Source: an uncultured Lachnospiraceae bacterium (GTDB taxonomy: Bacteria > Bacillota > Clostridia > Lachnospirales > Lachnospiraceae). From it: a stretch of DNA of 39,857 nucleotides. The DNA is taken from the NCBI GenBank assembly GCA_947629525.1, contig CANREB010000022.1, positions 1 through 39,857 on the forward strand, given 5' to 3'. Below, one piece after another: positions 6,108 to 14,626 of this stretch; within the stretch, counting starts at the first letter, position 1; each line of letters opens with the position of its first letter. The notes below the pieces were generated by a model. It did not search any database, was not told where the DNA came from, and saw only the letters and a program-made list of their open reading frames with translations. The translations under genes were made by a program, and so were the position numbers.

Positions 6108-7510
6108 TATTTTCTCAAACCTTTCGGATAATGGTTTTTTATCATCTGCCCCGCAAGCTTGCCCCATCCGAGGCTGTAACCTCTGTAAACCATAAGATAC
6201 CATCCTTTTTCGAGTTCTTTGTCAGCGCTTATCGTCTGTCCGTTTATAAATGATGCCGCCTCGTCGTCCGAAAGAGTATAAACTTTCCCTGCCTCGTATG
6301 GTCTCAATGCAAGCGCCAGCGCATGCGAAGGTTCGAAGCGGTTCTTTTTCAACGTACCTAAATGAAGCCCTGCCCGCAGTACCTTCAACCTGTCGATTGA
6401 GGGCATATCATCCGGCATAAGATAAAGCTGTCCGCCAAAGTTCAAAATACATCCTCTCTTTTCGTCAAACAGCTTTACATTAAGCGCCTCGTTTGCAAAC
6501 TCCATAAGTTCTTTTATATCTTTGGGCTTTATTCCCGTCTGTACGCCGTTTGCCAAAAACGCTTTATAACCTGCCGGTACTTCTCCGCCTTTTTGAAGCA
6601 CCGCGGCATAATGTCCTTCCCCTTCAACCATATGCGGAAAAAGCCTTAATGTGCGTTCAAGCTCTTTCAAACCGCAATGCGGATATCCATAGTCGGGATT
6701 TCCCGATATCATTCCCTCATATCTGCGGACTTCCACGATTTCATAATCGGGATTGCTTTCGATGAACCTTGCAATACTGCCCTCGTTTTCTTCAGGCGAA
6801 AAGGTGCAGGTAGAATACACAAGCCTTCCGCCCGCGCGCAGCATAATGTCCGCGCATGAGAGTATCATGTCCTGCCTTTGAGCGCATGACCTGACATTTT
6901 CAAGGCTCCACTCATTGACGGCTTCCTCATTCTTGCGGAACATTCCCTCTCCGGAACATGGCGCGTCCACAAGAATGCGGTCAAAATATCCGGCAAACAT
7001 CTCAGCAAGGCGCTGCGGCTGCTCATTTATGACTAAAGCATTTTTTATCCCCATCCGTTCTACGTTCTCGGATAATATTTTTGCCCTGGCAGGATTGACC
7101 TCATTGCATACCAAAAGCCCTTTGTTTTCCATATATGAAGCTATCTGCGTGCTTTTTCCGCCCGGTGCCGCGCACAGGTCAAGAACTTTTTCACCCGGCT
7201 CTGCCTCAAGGTAAGCTGCGGGCGCCATAGCGCTTGGCTCCTGAATATAGTATGCGCCCGCTTCATGCAGCGGGTGTTTTCCCACACGCATCTCTTCATT
7301 ATAATAAAAGCCTCTCTGTTCCCAAATGACAGGCTTTAATCCGTCAAATCCCGAGTTTTCAAAAAATTCATCGACTGTGCCTTTCAGCGTATTTACGCGC
7401 AGCGCGCTTTTCTTTTCATTGTCATAACTATGCAGGAAAGCAGGATACGCATCTTTTAGCATATCCTGCATTCTTTTCTCAAATTCTGCCGGAAGCCGCA
7501 CGCCTGTCAT
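6107..7510 (-). CDS. RsmF/RsmB-type rRNA cytosine-C5 methyltransferase
   Basis: This SAM-dependent RNA m5C methyltransferase of the NOL1/NOP2/Sun family probably acts on 16S rRNA. The SAM-binding motif VLDLCAAPGGKST is at about 109-121. The motif IV cysteine is Cys185 in DAPCSGEGMF and the catalytic motif VI cysteine is Cys235 in STCTFSPEEN; these form the two-cysteine mechanism of the family. The 467-residue length, with a C-terminal extension after the Rossmann domain, fits RsmF-like proteins with a PUA-like tail rather than RsmB, which has an N-terminal NusB domain. The start overlaps the argC stop (ATGA), and its stop overlaps the first MATE start, so it is the second gene of a coupled operon. 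Confidence 0.9.
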   Translation of the reverse strand: MTGVRLPAEFEKRMQDMLKDAYPAFLHSYDNEKKSALRVNTLKGTVDEFFENSGFDGLKPVIWEQRGFYYNEEMRVGKHPLHEAGAYYIQEPSAMAPAAYLEAEPGEKVLDLCAAPGGKSTQIASYMENKGLLVCNEVNPARAKILSENVERMGIKNALVINEQPQRLAEMFAGYFDRILVDAPCSGEGMFRKNEEAVNEWSLENVRSCAQRQDMILSCADIMLRAGGRLVYSTCTFSPEENEGSIARFIESNPDYEIVEVRRYEGMISGNPDYGYPHCGLKELERTLRLFPHMVEGEGHYAAVLQKGGEVPAGYKAFLANGVQTGIKPKDIKELMEFANEALNVKLFDEKRGCILNFGGQLYLMPDDMPSIDRLKVLRAGLHLGTLKKNRFEPSHALALALRPYEAGKVYTLSDDEAASFINGQTISADKELEKGWYLMVYRGYSLGWGKLAGQMIKNHYPKGLRK

Positions 7511-8451
7511 AATACCAATCCCTTATCTTCCTCACATCCAAGCAGTATATTCAGACATTGGACTGCCGCCCCCGACGCGCCTTTGCCAAGGTTGTCAAAA
7601 CGCGTCGTCACAAGCGCCCTGTCTGCATTTCCCGTAACATATATCTCTATTCCGTCCCACCCCGAGCATGTATTTGCGGCGAGAAAACCATTATAGTCTG
7701 CTTCTTTTCCGAACGGCATCACTTTTATGAATTTTTCGCCCGCATAATATTCGCTCAAAAATGCATGTATCTTTTCAGGCGTCTGTCCGCCGTTCAACAT
7801 ATCCGTATAGAATGGCGCGGTAAGAAGCATACCGCTGTAATAGTCGCATATTATAGGGGAAAACAGCGGTGCCTTATCAAGCCCCGTTATCATCTGCATT
7901 TCTTTTAAGTGCTTATGCTCCTGCGAAAGCGCGTATTCCCTTGGTGCTTCAAGTTCATCGGGACGTCCGGCATCCTCATACACGGCTATAGTCTTTTTAC
8001 CCGCACCGCTGTACCCTGACATTGCAAAAGCCGATACGGGATAATCAGCCGGCAGTATTGCGCCTTTAATAAGCGGATATATTATCGTTATAAATCCCGT
8101 GGCATAACATCCCGGCACGGCTATGCGCCTGCCATTCCTTATCGCTTCGCGGTGTGCTTTTGAAAGCTCGGGATATCCGTATGCCCATCCTTCCTGAGTG
8201 CGGTGCGCCGTCGATGTGTCTATTATTATGACGTTCTCGTTTTCGACCATAGCGACCGCTTCTTTTGCCGCCGCGTCGGGAAGACACAGGAATGTGATAT
8301 CCGACGCGTTTATGTATTTTTTCACTTCGGAAGGTTCTTTTCTGAGTTCTGTGGGAATTTTAAGAAGCTCAATGTCGTCGCGCCCTTCAAAGCGCTCAAA
8401 GATGCGAAGTCCCGTAGTTCCCTCGCTGCCATCGATAAATACTTTTTTCAT
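7507..8451 (-). CDS. argC: N-acetyl-gamma-glutamyl-phosphate reductase (type 2)
   Basis: This enzyme performs the NADPH-dependent reduction of N-acetylglutamyl-5-phosphate in arginine and ornithine synthesis. The 314 residues fit the short type 2 AgpR. The N-terminal dinucleotide-binding region reads FIDGSEGTTGLRI. The catalytic cysteine is Cys115 in AVPGCYATG, and FAMSGYSGAGKK follows. The gene is isolated from other arg genes and heads an unusual operon with an rRNA methyltransferase and two MATE transporters. Its promoter at 8486-8514 lies immediately upstream. No arginine-type regulatory box was recognised with confidence. Confidence 0.92.
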   Translation of the reverse strand: MKKVFIDGSEGTTGLRIFERFEGRDDIELLKIPTELRKEPSEVKKYINASDITFLCLPDAAAKEAVAMVENENVIIIDTSTAHRTQEGWAYGYPELSKAHREAIRNGRRIAVPGCYATGFITIIYPLIKGAILPADYPVSAFAMSGYSGAGKKTIAVYEDAGRPDELEAPREYALSQEHKHLKEMQMITGLDKAPLFSPIICDYYSGMLLTAPFYTDMLNGGQTPEKIHAFLSEYYAGEKFIKVMPFGKEADYNGFLAANTCSGWDGIEIYVTGNADRALVTTRFDNLGKGASGAAVQCLNILLGCEEDKGLVL

Positions 8452-8485
8452 ATCCTGACTGCCTCTTTTCGGTTAGTTTATATTA

Positions 8486-8514
8486 ATAATACTACATATT
8501 CTTGACGGCTTCAA
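8486..8514 (-). promoter_or_regulatory. Sigma-A promoter of the argC operon
   Basis: Minus-strand TTGAAG (8514-8509), 17 bp, TATTAT (8491-8486). The leader to the argC ATG is about 30 nt. The -35 element sits right at the 3' edge of the upstream peptidase gene, whose stop is at 8517. Confidence 0.55.
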
Positions 8515-8516
8515 CA

Positions 8517-9809
8517 TTATTCGCTTTTATTTGCATCTGTCTGTATCTGCGTCATGCCGCCCATAAGAATAAGCTTGTTATCTTCATATATCTTGTGGAA
8601 ATGACTCATATCCAGCGGATTTTCACCTATTCCCGCTTCTATTGTATATCCCGGGCGGTTGTATTCCTGAATAAACCAGTCCTTATATCCCGCATAGCCC
8701 GACGTACCCGGCGTAAGTTCAGGCGCATATCCGCTCACTTCGGAAAAATACTGCACTATGCGCCTTGAATTTTGTGGCTCATAGTCAAGATATTTCCAGT
8801 ATATGACTTCTCCCTGCGTATGATAGGCAAGTACGAGCGCAAAATCATGCGTGCGCGTAAATTCATATACAGCCCTGCTTTCGGGCGCTGACAGCGGGGA
8901 ATATCCCACAAAATCCCGCGGTGCCGGCGACACATATCCTTTCGCGTACTTTATTTCCCGCGCCCGCTCCCATCCCGCCGGGAACTGTAAGTTCAAATCG
9001 ATGCCGTCAATATTGGCTTTCCATCCGCTTGGGAAAGGTACATTCAAATATTCTGATGCTATCTTCTCCGCCCTCATATTGTATACCTCATTGTTTAACG
9101 CGCGGTTTACAAGGTCAACTCCGTCGGGATTGACCATCGGTATTATAAAAAGGCTGTATCGTTCATAAAGCGCGGTCACATCCTCGCCGTACAACGTTTT
9201 ATTCTCCGCATATGCTTTACAGTATTCCTCGGCAAATTTTAACAGGACAGGCGCGGTTATCCACTCGTTCGCATGGAAAGCCGCCGCATAGCAGACCTGC
9301 GTCTGCCCCCTGCCAAGCTGCATACAGCAGATACGTCTGCCTGCTGCGCTTCTGCCTATGTGTCCGGTAATGATAAAAGGATATCTCACTGATAATCCTT
9401 CTATTATAAATTCATTCAGATATGAAGTATATGCGGTTTCCTCAGATACAAGTGGGAAACCGAACGGTACGCAGATCTTCTCCCCTATCTGCAAATTCAT
9501 AACATCAATCGACGGATTGGCAAAAAGCACCGCTTCAATTGATGTGTCATAAAGTCCGGCGATATCATAAACCGTCTCCCGCGCCTTTACCGTGTGCGTG
9601 GTATACCCCTTTAAATATGGTATCAGGCACTCCCAGATGTGCGCGTCAACATAACATCCCATATTATTGTCGCCCATAAATTTTTTGAGCATATGGCAGG
9701 TTTCTTTTCCAAACTGCCCGTCTATCGCTGTCGGAAAACCTGCCCTGTTCAGCGCCAGCTGCACGTATTCAACAAATACTCCCGTATCGCCTATATAAAT
9801 ATTTTTCAT
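8517..9809 (-). CDS. PG-binding/LysM/M14 zinc peptidase, probable gamma-D-Glu-diamino acid endopeptidase
   Basis: This peptidoglycan stem-peptide hydrolase resembles Bacillus endopeptidase I. Domains in order are a PG_binding_1 repeat at about 4-65 (DGQFGKETCHML), a LysM module at about 71-117 (HTVKARETVYDIAGLYDTS), and an M14 carboxypeptidase domain from about 125. Zinc ligands are visible as His179 and Glu182 in FHANEW, with a later His in AYHTQGE and the catalytic Glu in YTIEAGIGENP. No signal peptide is present, which is common for the Firmicute forms that act from the mother cell or on imported peptides. The chosen ATG (9809) has GGTGAG upstream; the in-frame ATG at 9830 has none. It lies 64 bp downstream of the PurF-like gene and may be co-transcribed with it. 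Confidence 0.87.
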   Translation of the reverse strand: MKNIYIGDTGVFVEYVQLALNRAGFPTAIDGQFGKETCHMLKKFMGDNNMGCYVDAHIWECLIPYLKGYTTHTVKARETVYDIAGLYDTSIEAVLFANPSIDVMNLQIGEKICVPFGFPLVSEETAYTSYLNEFIIEGLSVRYPFIITGHIGRSAAGRRICCMQLGRGQTQVCYAAAFHANEWITAPVLLKFAEEYCKAYAENKTLYGEDVTALYERYSLFIIPMVNPDGVDLVNRALNNEVYNMRAEKIASEYLNVPFPSGWKANIDGIDLNLQFPAGWERAREIKYAKGYVSPAPRDFVGYSPLSAPESRAVYEFTRTHDFALVLAYHTQGEVIYWKYLDYEPQNSRRIVQYFSEVSGYAPELTPGTSGYAGYKDWFIQEYNRPGYTIEAGIGENPLDMSHFHKIYEDNKLILMGGMTQIQTDANKSE

Positions 9810-9873
9810 TGACTCACCGTTTTTACGCATTATTATCTAATATATTAAATAATCGCTAAACGGTTCTCATTAT

Positions 9874-11286
9874 TTAAGAATTATCGTCTCCCGACCAGCA
9901 GTAAGTACACAGCCTGTCCTTCTCGATACCGACAGCATCGAGCATATCGTCAAGGCGGTTAAACCTGAGTGTGGTAAAATTAAGTTCTTTCCTTATTTCT
10001 TCTACCATCCGCTCATATTTTTCCGACTCCGGATCGGCATATTCCGAAAGCACTTCGTCAGTTACGTTTCCGTTCTCAAGCCTGTCTATCACGCGTCTTG
10101 TTATCAGATCCATCTCGGACGATGAGCGTGAAAAGTTAAGATATTTGCACCCGTAAAGCAATGGCGGGCATGCAGGGCGTATATGTACCTCTTTTGCCCC
10201 GCTCTGATATAAAAATTCCGTAGTTTCGCGAAGCTGCGTGCCTCTTACAATGGAATCGTCGATAAGCAGCAGGCTTTTATCTCTGATAAGTTCCTCAACG
10301 GCAAGCAGTTTCATTTTTGCGATAAGGTTTCTTCTGCTTTGGACAGTAGGCATAAATGAACGCGGCCATGTCGGCGTGTATTTTACAAACGGACGTGAGA
10401 AAGGTATGCCCGATGCGTTCGCATATCCTATGGCGTGTGCCGTGCCCGAGTCGGGAACACCCGCAACTATATCAGGCTTCACATTGTCGCGCTCAGCCAT
10501 TTTCTGTCCGCATCTGTAGCGCATCTTTTCAACGCCGACTCCTTCATAAGAACTTGACGGATAACCATAATATACCCACAAAAAAGTACATATCTTCATT
10601 TTTTTGTTAGGGTTTACCAATGTGACGCATTTATCGCTTGTTATGACGTCGATTTCTCCCGCGCCAAGCTCTTTATAATCGGTATACCCCAGATTTTTGT
10701 ATGCAAAATTTTCAAATGAGAGACAGAACGCGTCTTCTTTTTTACCTACTACTATCGGCGTTCTGCCGTATTTGTCCCTTGCGGCGTAAATACCCGCCTT
10801 GTTCATCAGAAGGATGGAAACAGAACCGTCTACCATTTCAAGCGCATAATGTATGCCGTCTATCAGATTTTCCTTTTGATTTATCAGAGCCGCTATCATT
10901 TCCGTGGCGTTTATATCACCGCCGCTCATCTCCAAAAAGTGTGAATGTCCGTTGTCAAACAAAAGCTTCGCAAGCTCATCCATATTATTTATTTTGCTGA
11001 CCGTCGTAATGGCATATGTGCCATGATGCGAACGGACGATCAAGGGCTGCGGTTCAAAATCCGAAATGCACCCGACGCCGAGCCACCCTTTCATTTCCTG
11101 CATATCTTTATCAAATTTTGTGCGAAACGGCGAATTTTCAATATTATGTATCGAACGGTCAAATCCGTTTTCCCCGTATACCGCCATCCCTCCGCGTCTT
11201 GTGCCTAAATGTGAATGATAGTCCGTTCCAAAGAACAGATCAAACACACAGTCATGTTTTGCCGCTACTCCGAAAAATCCACCCAT
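9874..11286 (-). CDS. PurF-like amidophosphoribosyltransferase lacking the glutaminase nucleophile
   Basis: Canonical PurF makes phosphoribosylamine from PRPP and glutamine. This 470-residue protein keeps the phosphoribosyltransferase half: VPDSGTAHAIGYA at 277-289 and the PRPP loop LLLIDDSIVRGTQ at 339-351. It also retains cysteines that match the 4Fe-4S ligands of Bacillus PurF (Cys233, Cys380, Cys460 and Cys463, the last two in LCTYCWSG). The N-terminus, however, is MGGFFGV instead of MCGIFGI, so the N-terminal nucleophile Cys is Gly. The glutamine-binding motifs (NGNL, SDTE) are also degraded. It may use free ammonia, act in another pathway or be regulatory. No purine genes are nearby. 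ATG is at 11286 with a weak GGGG ribosome-binding site. Confidence 0.85.
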   Translation of the reverse strand: MGGFFGVAAKHDCVFDLFFGTDYHSHLGTRRGGMAVYGENGFDRSIHNIENSPFRTKFDKDMQEMKGWLGVGCISDFEPQPLIVRSHHGTYAITTVSKINNMDELAKLLFDNGHSHFLEMSGGDINATEMIAALINQKENLIDGIHYALEMVDGSVSILLMNKAGIYAARDKYGRTPIVVGKKEDAFCLSFENFAYKNLGYTDYKELGAGEIDVITSDKCVTLVNPNKKMKICTFLWVYYGYPSSSYEGVGVEKMRYRCGQKMAERDNVKPDIVAGVPDSGTAHAIGYANASGIPFSRPFVKYTPTWPRSFMPTVQSRRNLIAKMKLLAVEELIRDKSLLLIDDSIVRGTQLRETTEFLYQSGAKEVHIRPACPPLLYGCKYLNFSRSSSEMDLITRRVIDRLENGNVTDEVLSEYADPESEKYERMVEEIRKELNFTTLRFNRLDDMLDAVGIEKDRLCTYCWSGDDNS

Positions 11287-11334
11287 TACACTACCCCGCT
11301 TTGTTTTTTACAGATTAATTTACTCAATATATTA

Positions 11335-11363
11335 ACACTACCATTTAAAAAATTTTGTGTCAA
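11335..11363 (-). promoter_or_regulatory. Promoter candidate for the PurF-like gene
   Basis: A perfect -35 TTGACA (11363-11358) is followed after 17 bp by TAGTGT (11340-11335), a poor -10. It is divergent from the promoter at 11401-11428. Confidence 0.4.
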
Positions 11364-11400
11364 CCGTGTATCAGGCTTTTTAAAAACATTTTCTTGAATT

Positions 11401-11428
11401 TTGTCACAGTCTATGGTACAAATATATT
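11401..11428 (+). promoter_or_regulatory. Sigma-A promoter for the PAPS-reductase-like/ParB-like pair
   Basis: TTGTCA at 11401-11406, 16 bp, TATATT at 11423-11428. An overlapping alternative is TTGAAT at 11394-11399 with TACAAA 17 bp on. The transcript would have a short leader to the GGGGG ribosome-binding site at 11457-11461. Confidence 0.5.
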
Positions 11429-11467
11429 TATCGGCAGTTAAAAAACGACACGTCATGGGGGATGATT

Positions 11468-12799
11468 ATGAAACGCAGATATAGCGGGCAGAATGTATAT
11501 GATGCTCTTCAGGAAAGGCTCCATTTTATATTTGAAGAATTTGACAACATTTATCTGTCTTTTTCCGGCGGCAAGGACAGCGGTCTGCTTTTAAATCTCA
11601 CTCTCGACTTTCAGAAAAAATATTATCCTGACAGGAAAATAGGTGTATTTCATCAGGATTTTGAAGCGCAGTACACTGTAACCACAGAATACATAGAACG
11701 CACTTTCCGCAGGATAGAACACGATGTGGAACCATACTGGGTCTGCCTCCCAATGGCAACGCGTACCGCGCTGAGCAGTTATGAAATGTTTTGGTACCCG
11801 TGGGACGATGCCAAAAAAGACGCTTGGGTGCGCCCGATGCCAAAACATCCGTATGTCATCAATTTGGAAAACAATCCGATTGCAACATACCGCTACAAAA
11901 TGCATCAGGAAGACCTTGCAAAACAATTCGGACGTTGGTACCGCTCTTTTCATGACTATAAAAAGACGATATGTCTGCTTGGAATAAGAGCTGACGAGTC
12001 ACTCCAACGTTACAGCGGCATATTAAACAAAAAATACGGCTATAAAGATGTCTGCTGGATAAGCAGGCAGTTCAAGGACGTGTGGTGCGCTTCCCCTATT
12101 TACGACTGGTCGATCAGCGACGTATGGCATGCCAATTATCTGTTCGGCTATGACTATAATCGACTATACGACCTCTATCATATGGCAGGTTTAAAACCCG
12201 ACCAGATGCGCGTCGCTTCTCCTTTTAATGACCACGCCAAGGAAAGTCTCCATCTGTACCGCGTTATTGACCCCGAAATATGGGCAAAACTTGTCGGGCG
12301 CGTAAGAGGAGCCAATTTCGGTGCCATATATGGCAGGACAAAGGCGATGGGTTATCGCAGCCTCACGCTTCCGGAAGGGCATACTTGGGAATCATACACA
12401 AAATTTCTGCTGAGCACACTTCCCACCCGGCTTCGCAATAACTATATAAAAAAATTCGAGACATCAATTGAATTTTGGCACAAAGTGGGCGGCGGTCTTG
12501 ATGAGGAGGCGATCGCCGAGCTTATCGAGCATGGCTACAACATAAGACGCAACGGTATCTCTAATTACACGCTTATGAAAAATTCACGCATTATATTCAT
12601 TGGGAAAATCCCCGACAACACCGATGATATCAAAAGCACCAAGGACATACCAAGCTGGAAGCGCATGTGTTACTGCATCTTAAAGAACGACCATATATGC
12701 CGCTTTATGGGTTTCGGACTGACGCGCCAGCAGCAGCAGAATGTCAAAGCGTTAAAAGAAAAGTACCGCGGTATAGATGAACTTGACAAAAAGGAATGA
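11468..12799 (+). CDS. IbrA/YbdN-like PAPS-reductase-family protein (DUF3440)
   Basis: This is an ATP pyrophosphatase-fold protein with the PP-loop SGGKDS at about 33-38, followed by GIRADESLQRY, typical of the phosphoadenosine-phosphosulfate reductase-like group that includes DndC, YbdN and IbrA. The 443-residue length and C-terminal region fit the DUF3440 subfamily. The first ATG of the frame is at 11462, but GGGGG at 11457-11461 is better spaced for the ATG at 11468. The next gene, a ParB-like protein, overlaps it by 4 bp, as with ibrA-ibrB and ybdN-ybdM in enterobacteria. IbrA/IbrB were described as activators of immunoglobulin-binding protein genes in E. coli; the biochemical reaction is not established. 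A role in nucleic acid or nucleotide modification is an inference. Confidence 0.83.
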   Translation: MKRRYSGQNVYDALQERLHFIFEEFDNIYLSFSGGKDSGLLLNLTLDFQKKYYPDRKIGVFHQDFEAQYTVTTEYIERTFRRIEHDVEPYWVCLPMATRTALSSYEMFWYPWDDAKKDAWVRPMPKHPYVINLENNPIATYRYKMHQEDLAKQFGRWYRSFHDYKKTICLLGIRADESLQRYSGILNKKYGYKDVCWISRQFKDVWCASPIYDWSISDVWHANYLFGYDYNRLYDLYHMAGLKPDQMRVASPFNDHAKESLHLYRVIDPEIWAKLVGRVRGANFGAIYGRTKAMGYRSLTLPEGHTWESYTKFLLSTLPTRLRNNYIKKFETSIEFWHKVGGGLDEEAIAELIEHGYNIRRNGISNYTLMKNSRIIFIGKIPDNTDDIKSTKDIPSWKRMCYCILKNDHICRFMGFGLTRQQQQNVKALKEKYRGIDELDKKE

Positions 12800-13368
12800 T
12801 GAAAATAATGAATTACAAAAGTCCGGTATACAATATTATTTCAGTACCTGTCAGCAAGATAAAGCCAAATACTTACAACCCAAACTCTGTAGCGCCTCCG
12901 GAGCTTAAACTCCTGTACGACAGTATAAAAGAAGACGGCTATACAATGCCTATCGTGTGCTATTATGATTCCAAAAATGACAATTACATAATCGTTGACG
13001 GTTTTCACCGCTATCGCATTATGCTTGATTATCCTGATATATATGAGAGGGAAAACGGTATGCTTCCCGTTTCCGTCATAAACAAAAATCTCGATCAGCG
13101 TATGGCAAGCACTATACGCCACAACCGCGCACGCGGCTCACATAACGTTGATCTTATGAGCAATATAATCAGGGAGCTTCATGACCTTGGACGCTCAGAC
13201 GCATGGATATCCAAGCATCTTGGAATGGACAGGGACGAGCTGCTGCGCCTGAAACAGATCACCGGTCTTACCGAACTTTTTAAAGATGTTGACTTCGGCA
13301 GGGCATGGACACCCATCGATGAAAATGACGACGATGAAAATGACACTCATATATCTGATGAATCATAA
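12796..13368 (+). CDS. IbrB/YbdM-like ParB/Srx-fold protein
   Basis: The 190 residues have an N-terminal ParB/sulfiredoxin-like domain: VPVSKIKPNTYNPN at about 18-31 and DGFHRYRI at about 69-76, in the place of the GEHR nucleotide-binding motif. A helix-turn-helix-like segment follows (GRSDAWISKHLGMDRDELLRL, about 132-152), and the tail is very acidic. The gene overlaps the PAPS-reductase-like gene (ATGA) and so is translationally coupled. Starts at 12796, 12799 and 12808 are all possible behind AAGGA at 12791-12795. The last 22 bp overlap the convergent thiolase gene. The pairing matches IbrA-IbrB; the molecular function is unknown, and nuclease, CTPase or kinase activities are all possible for this fold. 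Confidence 0.8.
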   Translation: MMKIMNYKSPVYNIISVPVSKIKPNTYNPNSVAPPELKLLYDSIKEDGYTMPIVCYYDSKNDNYIIVDGFHRYRIMLDYPDIYERENGMLPVSVINKNLDQRMASTIRHNRARGSHNVDLMSNIIRELHDLGRSDAWISKHLGMDRDELLRLKQITGLTELFKDVDFGRAWTPIDENDDDENDTHISDES

Positions 13369-14531
13369 AGATCATATGTGTCAAGGAAATGATGCTTTAC
13401 CCCATCTTTTTTGTACGCTATTATCGTATTCAAGTTCACGTTTTCAACACTCTTAAAGATATTGCCTTCAACAAACGGGTTTACTTTTTTCAGCTCCCTT
13501 ATAAGGAGTTTTATCTCCTGCCGTTTTGAATTGTTCCCGTCAACGCCCTTATCGCATGAAGAACATGTCTCAGTAAACTTGCATGCACATTGCAGGAAAT
13601 GAAGATTATTATAATCGCGCCATGCCTTTATCGCGCTCTCGCGTATCAGGTACATCGGACGTATAAGCTCCATCCCTTCAAAATTGGTGCCGTGAAGTTT
13701 TGGCATCATAGTCTGTATCTGACCTCCATAAAGCATACCCATAAGTATTGTCTCAATGACATCATCATAATGATGCCCCAGAGCGATCTTATTACAGCCA
13801 AGTTCCTGAGCCTTGCTGTACAGATTACCTCGCCTCATCCGCGCACAGAGATAGCATGGCGAATTTTCTATATTAAACACCGCGTCAAATATGTCAGTCT
13901 CAAAAATCGTTATCGGTATGCCAAGCCTTTTGGCATTGTTCTCTATGAGTTTTCTGTTCTCAGGGCTGTATCCCGGATCCATAACAAGAAAAACAAGTTC
14001 AAACGCAAATTTATCGTGACGTTTCAGTTCTTGAAAGAGCTTTGCCATAAGCATGGAATCTTTGCCGCCCGATATACAGACTGCTATCCTGTCATTTTCT
14101 TTCACCAGATCATATTCTCTTATGGCTCTTGTAAAACGGCACCATATGCTCTTTCTGAAACGCTTCCTCAAATCCTGCTCTATATCGGCACAGCTTTTCT
14201 CGTTGGGGGCAAGCCTGTCGGTGTCAGTACTCTCCATCAGCCACCCAAGATACCCGCCGCTTAAGCTGTAAGCGTCAAATCCTTTTTCGCGCAGTAACAC
14301 GGCAGCATCATGGCTTGCTATTCCCTTTTGGCAGTATACAACTATCCTTCTGTCTTTCATGCTCGCAAGCATATTCTCCATATCGTCGGTTAAACTGCTT
14401 TCCGGCATATTGATCGCTTCCGGCATATGCCCGTATGAAAAAGCCATCCTGTCACGTATATCGACGGGCAGGAAGCTGTCCTTATCCCATTTTAAAAGTT
14501 CCGACGCGGTTATATCCATCGTATCGCTCAT
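13347..14531 (-). CDS. Rhodanese-TtcA-type tRNA thiolase fusion
   Basis: Two domains are joined in 394 residues. Residues about 5-100 form a rhodanese domain with the persulfide-carrying Cys67 in VVYCQKGIAS. Residues from about 125 form a TtcA/TtuA-like PP-loop ATPase: SGGKDSM at 154-160, CYLC at 226-229, ALGHHYDD, and further cysteines (QCAC, CSSC) near the end. TtcA thiolates cytidine 32 of tRNA using a 4Fe-4S cluster; a fused rhodanese would supply sulfur directly. The start at 14531 is chosen because AGAGGAAA lies 8 nt upstream and because the promoter (14581-14609) sits within the longer open frame. It converges with and overlaps the ParB-like gene by 22 bp. The exact tRNA base modified is not certain. 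Confidence 0.85.
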   Translation of the reverse strand: MSDTMDITASELLKWDKDSFLPVDIRDRMAFSYGHMPEAINMPESSLTDDMENMLASMKDRRIVVYCQKGIASHDAAVLLREKGFDAYSLSGGYLGWLMESTDTDRLAPNEKSCADIEQDLRKRFRKSIWCRFTRAIREYDLVKENDRIAVCISGGKDSMLMAKLFQELKRHDKFAFELVFLVMDPGYSPENRKLIENNAKRLGIPITIFETDIFDAVFNIENSPCYLCARMRRGNLYSKAQELGCNKIALGHHYDDVIETILMGMLYGGQIQTMMPKLHGTNFEGMELIRPMYLIRESAIKAWRDYNNLHFLQCACKFTETCSSCDKGVDGNNSKRQEIKLLIRELKKVNPFVEGNIFKSVENVNLNTIIAYKKDGVKHHFLDTYDLYDSSDI

Positions 14532-14580
14532 AATAGTTTTCCTCTTTCCCGGCTGTTTTACGACCGCATATCTACCCAGT

Positions 14581-14609
14581 ATTATATCATTACGGATGAC
14601 GTAATTCAA
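14581..14609 (-). promoter_or_regulatory. Sigma-A promoter of the rhodanese-thiolase gene
   Basis: Minus-strand TTGAAT (14609-14604), 17 bp, perfect TATAAT (14586-14581). The leader is about 43 nt. This supports the shorter start at 14531. Confidence 0.7.
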
Positions 14610-14626
14610 TTGACAATGCCTATATT

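Noticed and set aside
8452..8516. A T-box or arginine riboswitch leader upstream of argC
   Set aside because: The predicted leader is only about 30 nt, too short, and shows no specifier or antiterminator structure.
13590..14264. A 224-residue open frame on the plus strand
   Set aside because: It is antisense to the rhodanese-thiolase gene, has no recognisable domain or ribosome site, and follows the codon pattern of the real gene on the other strand.
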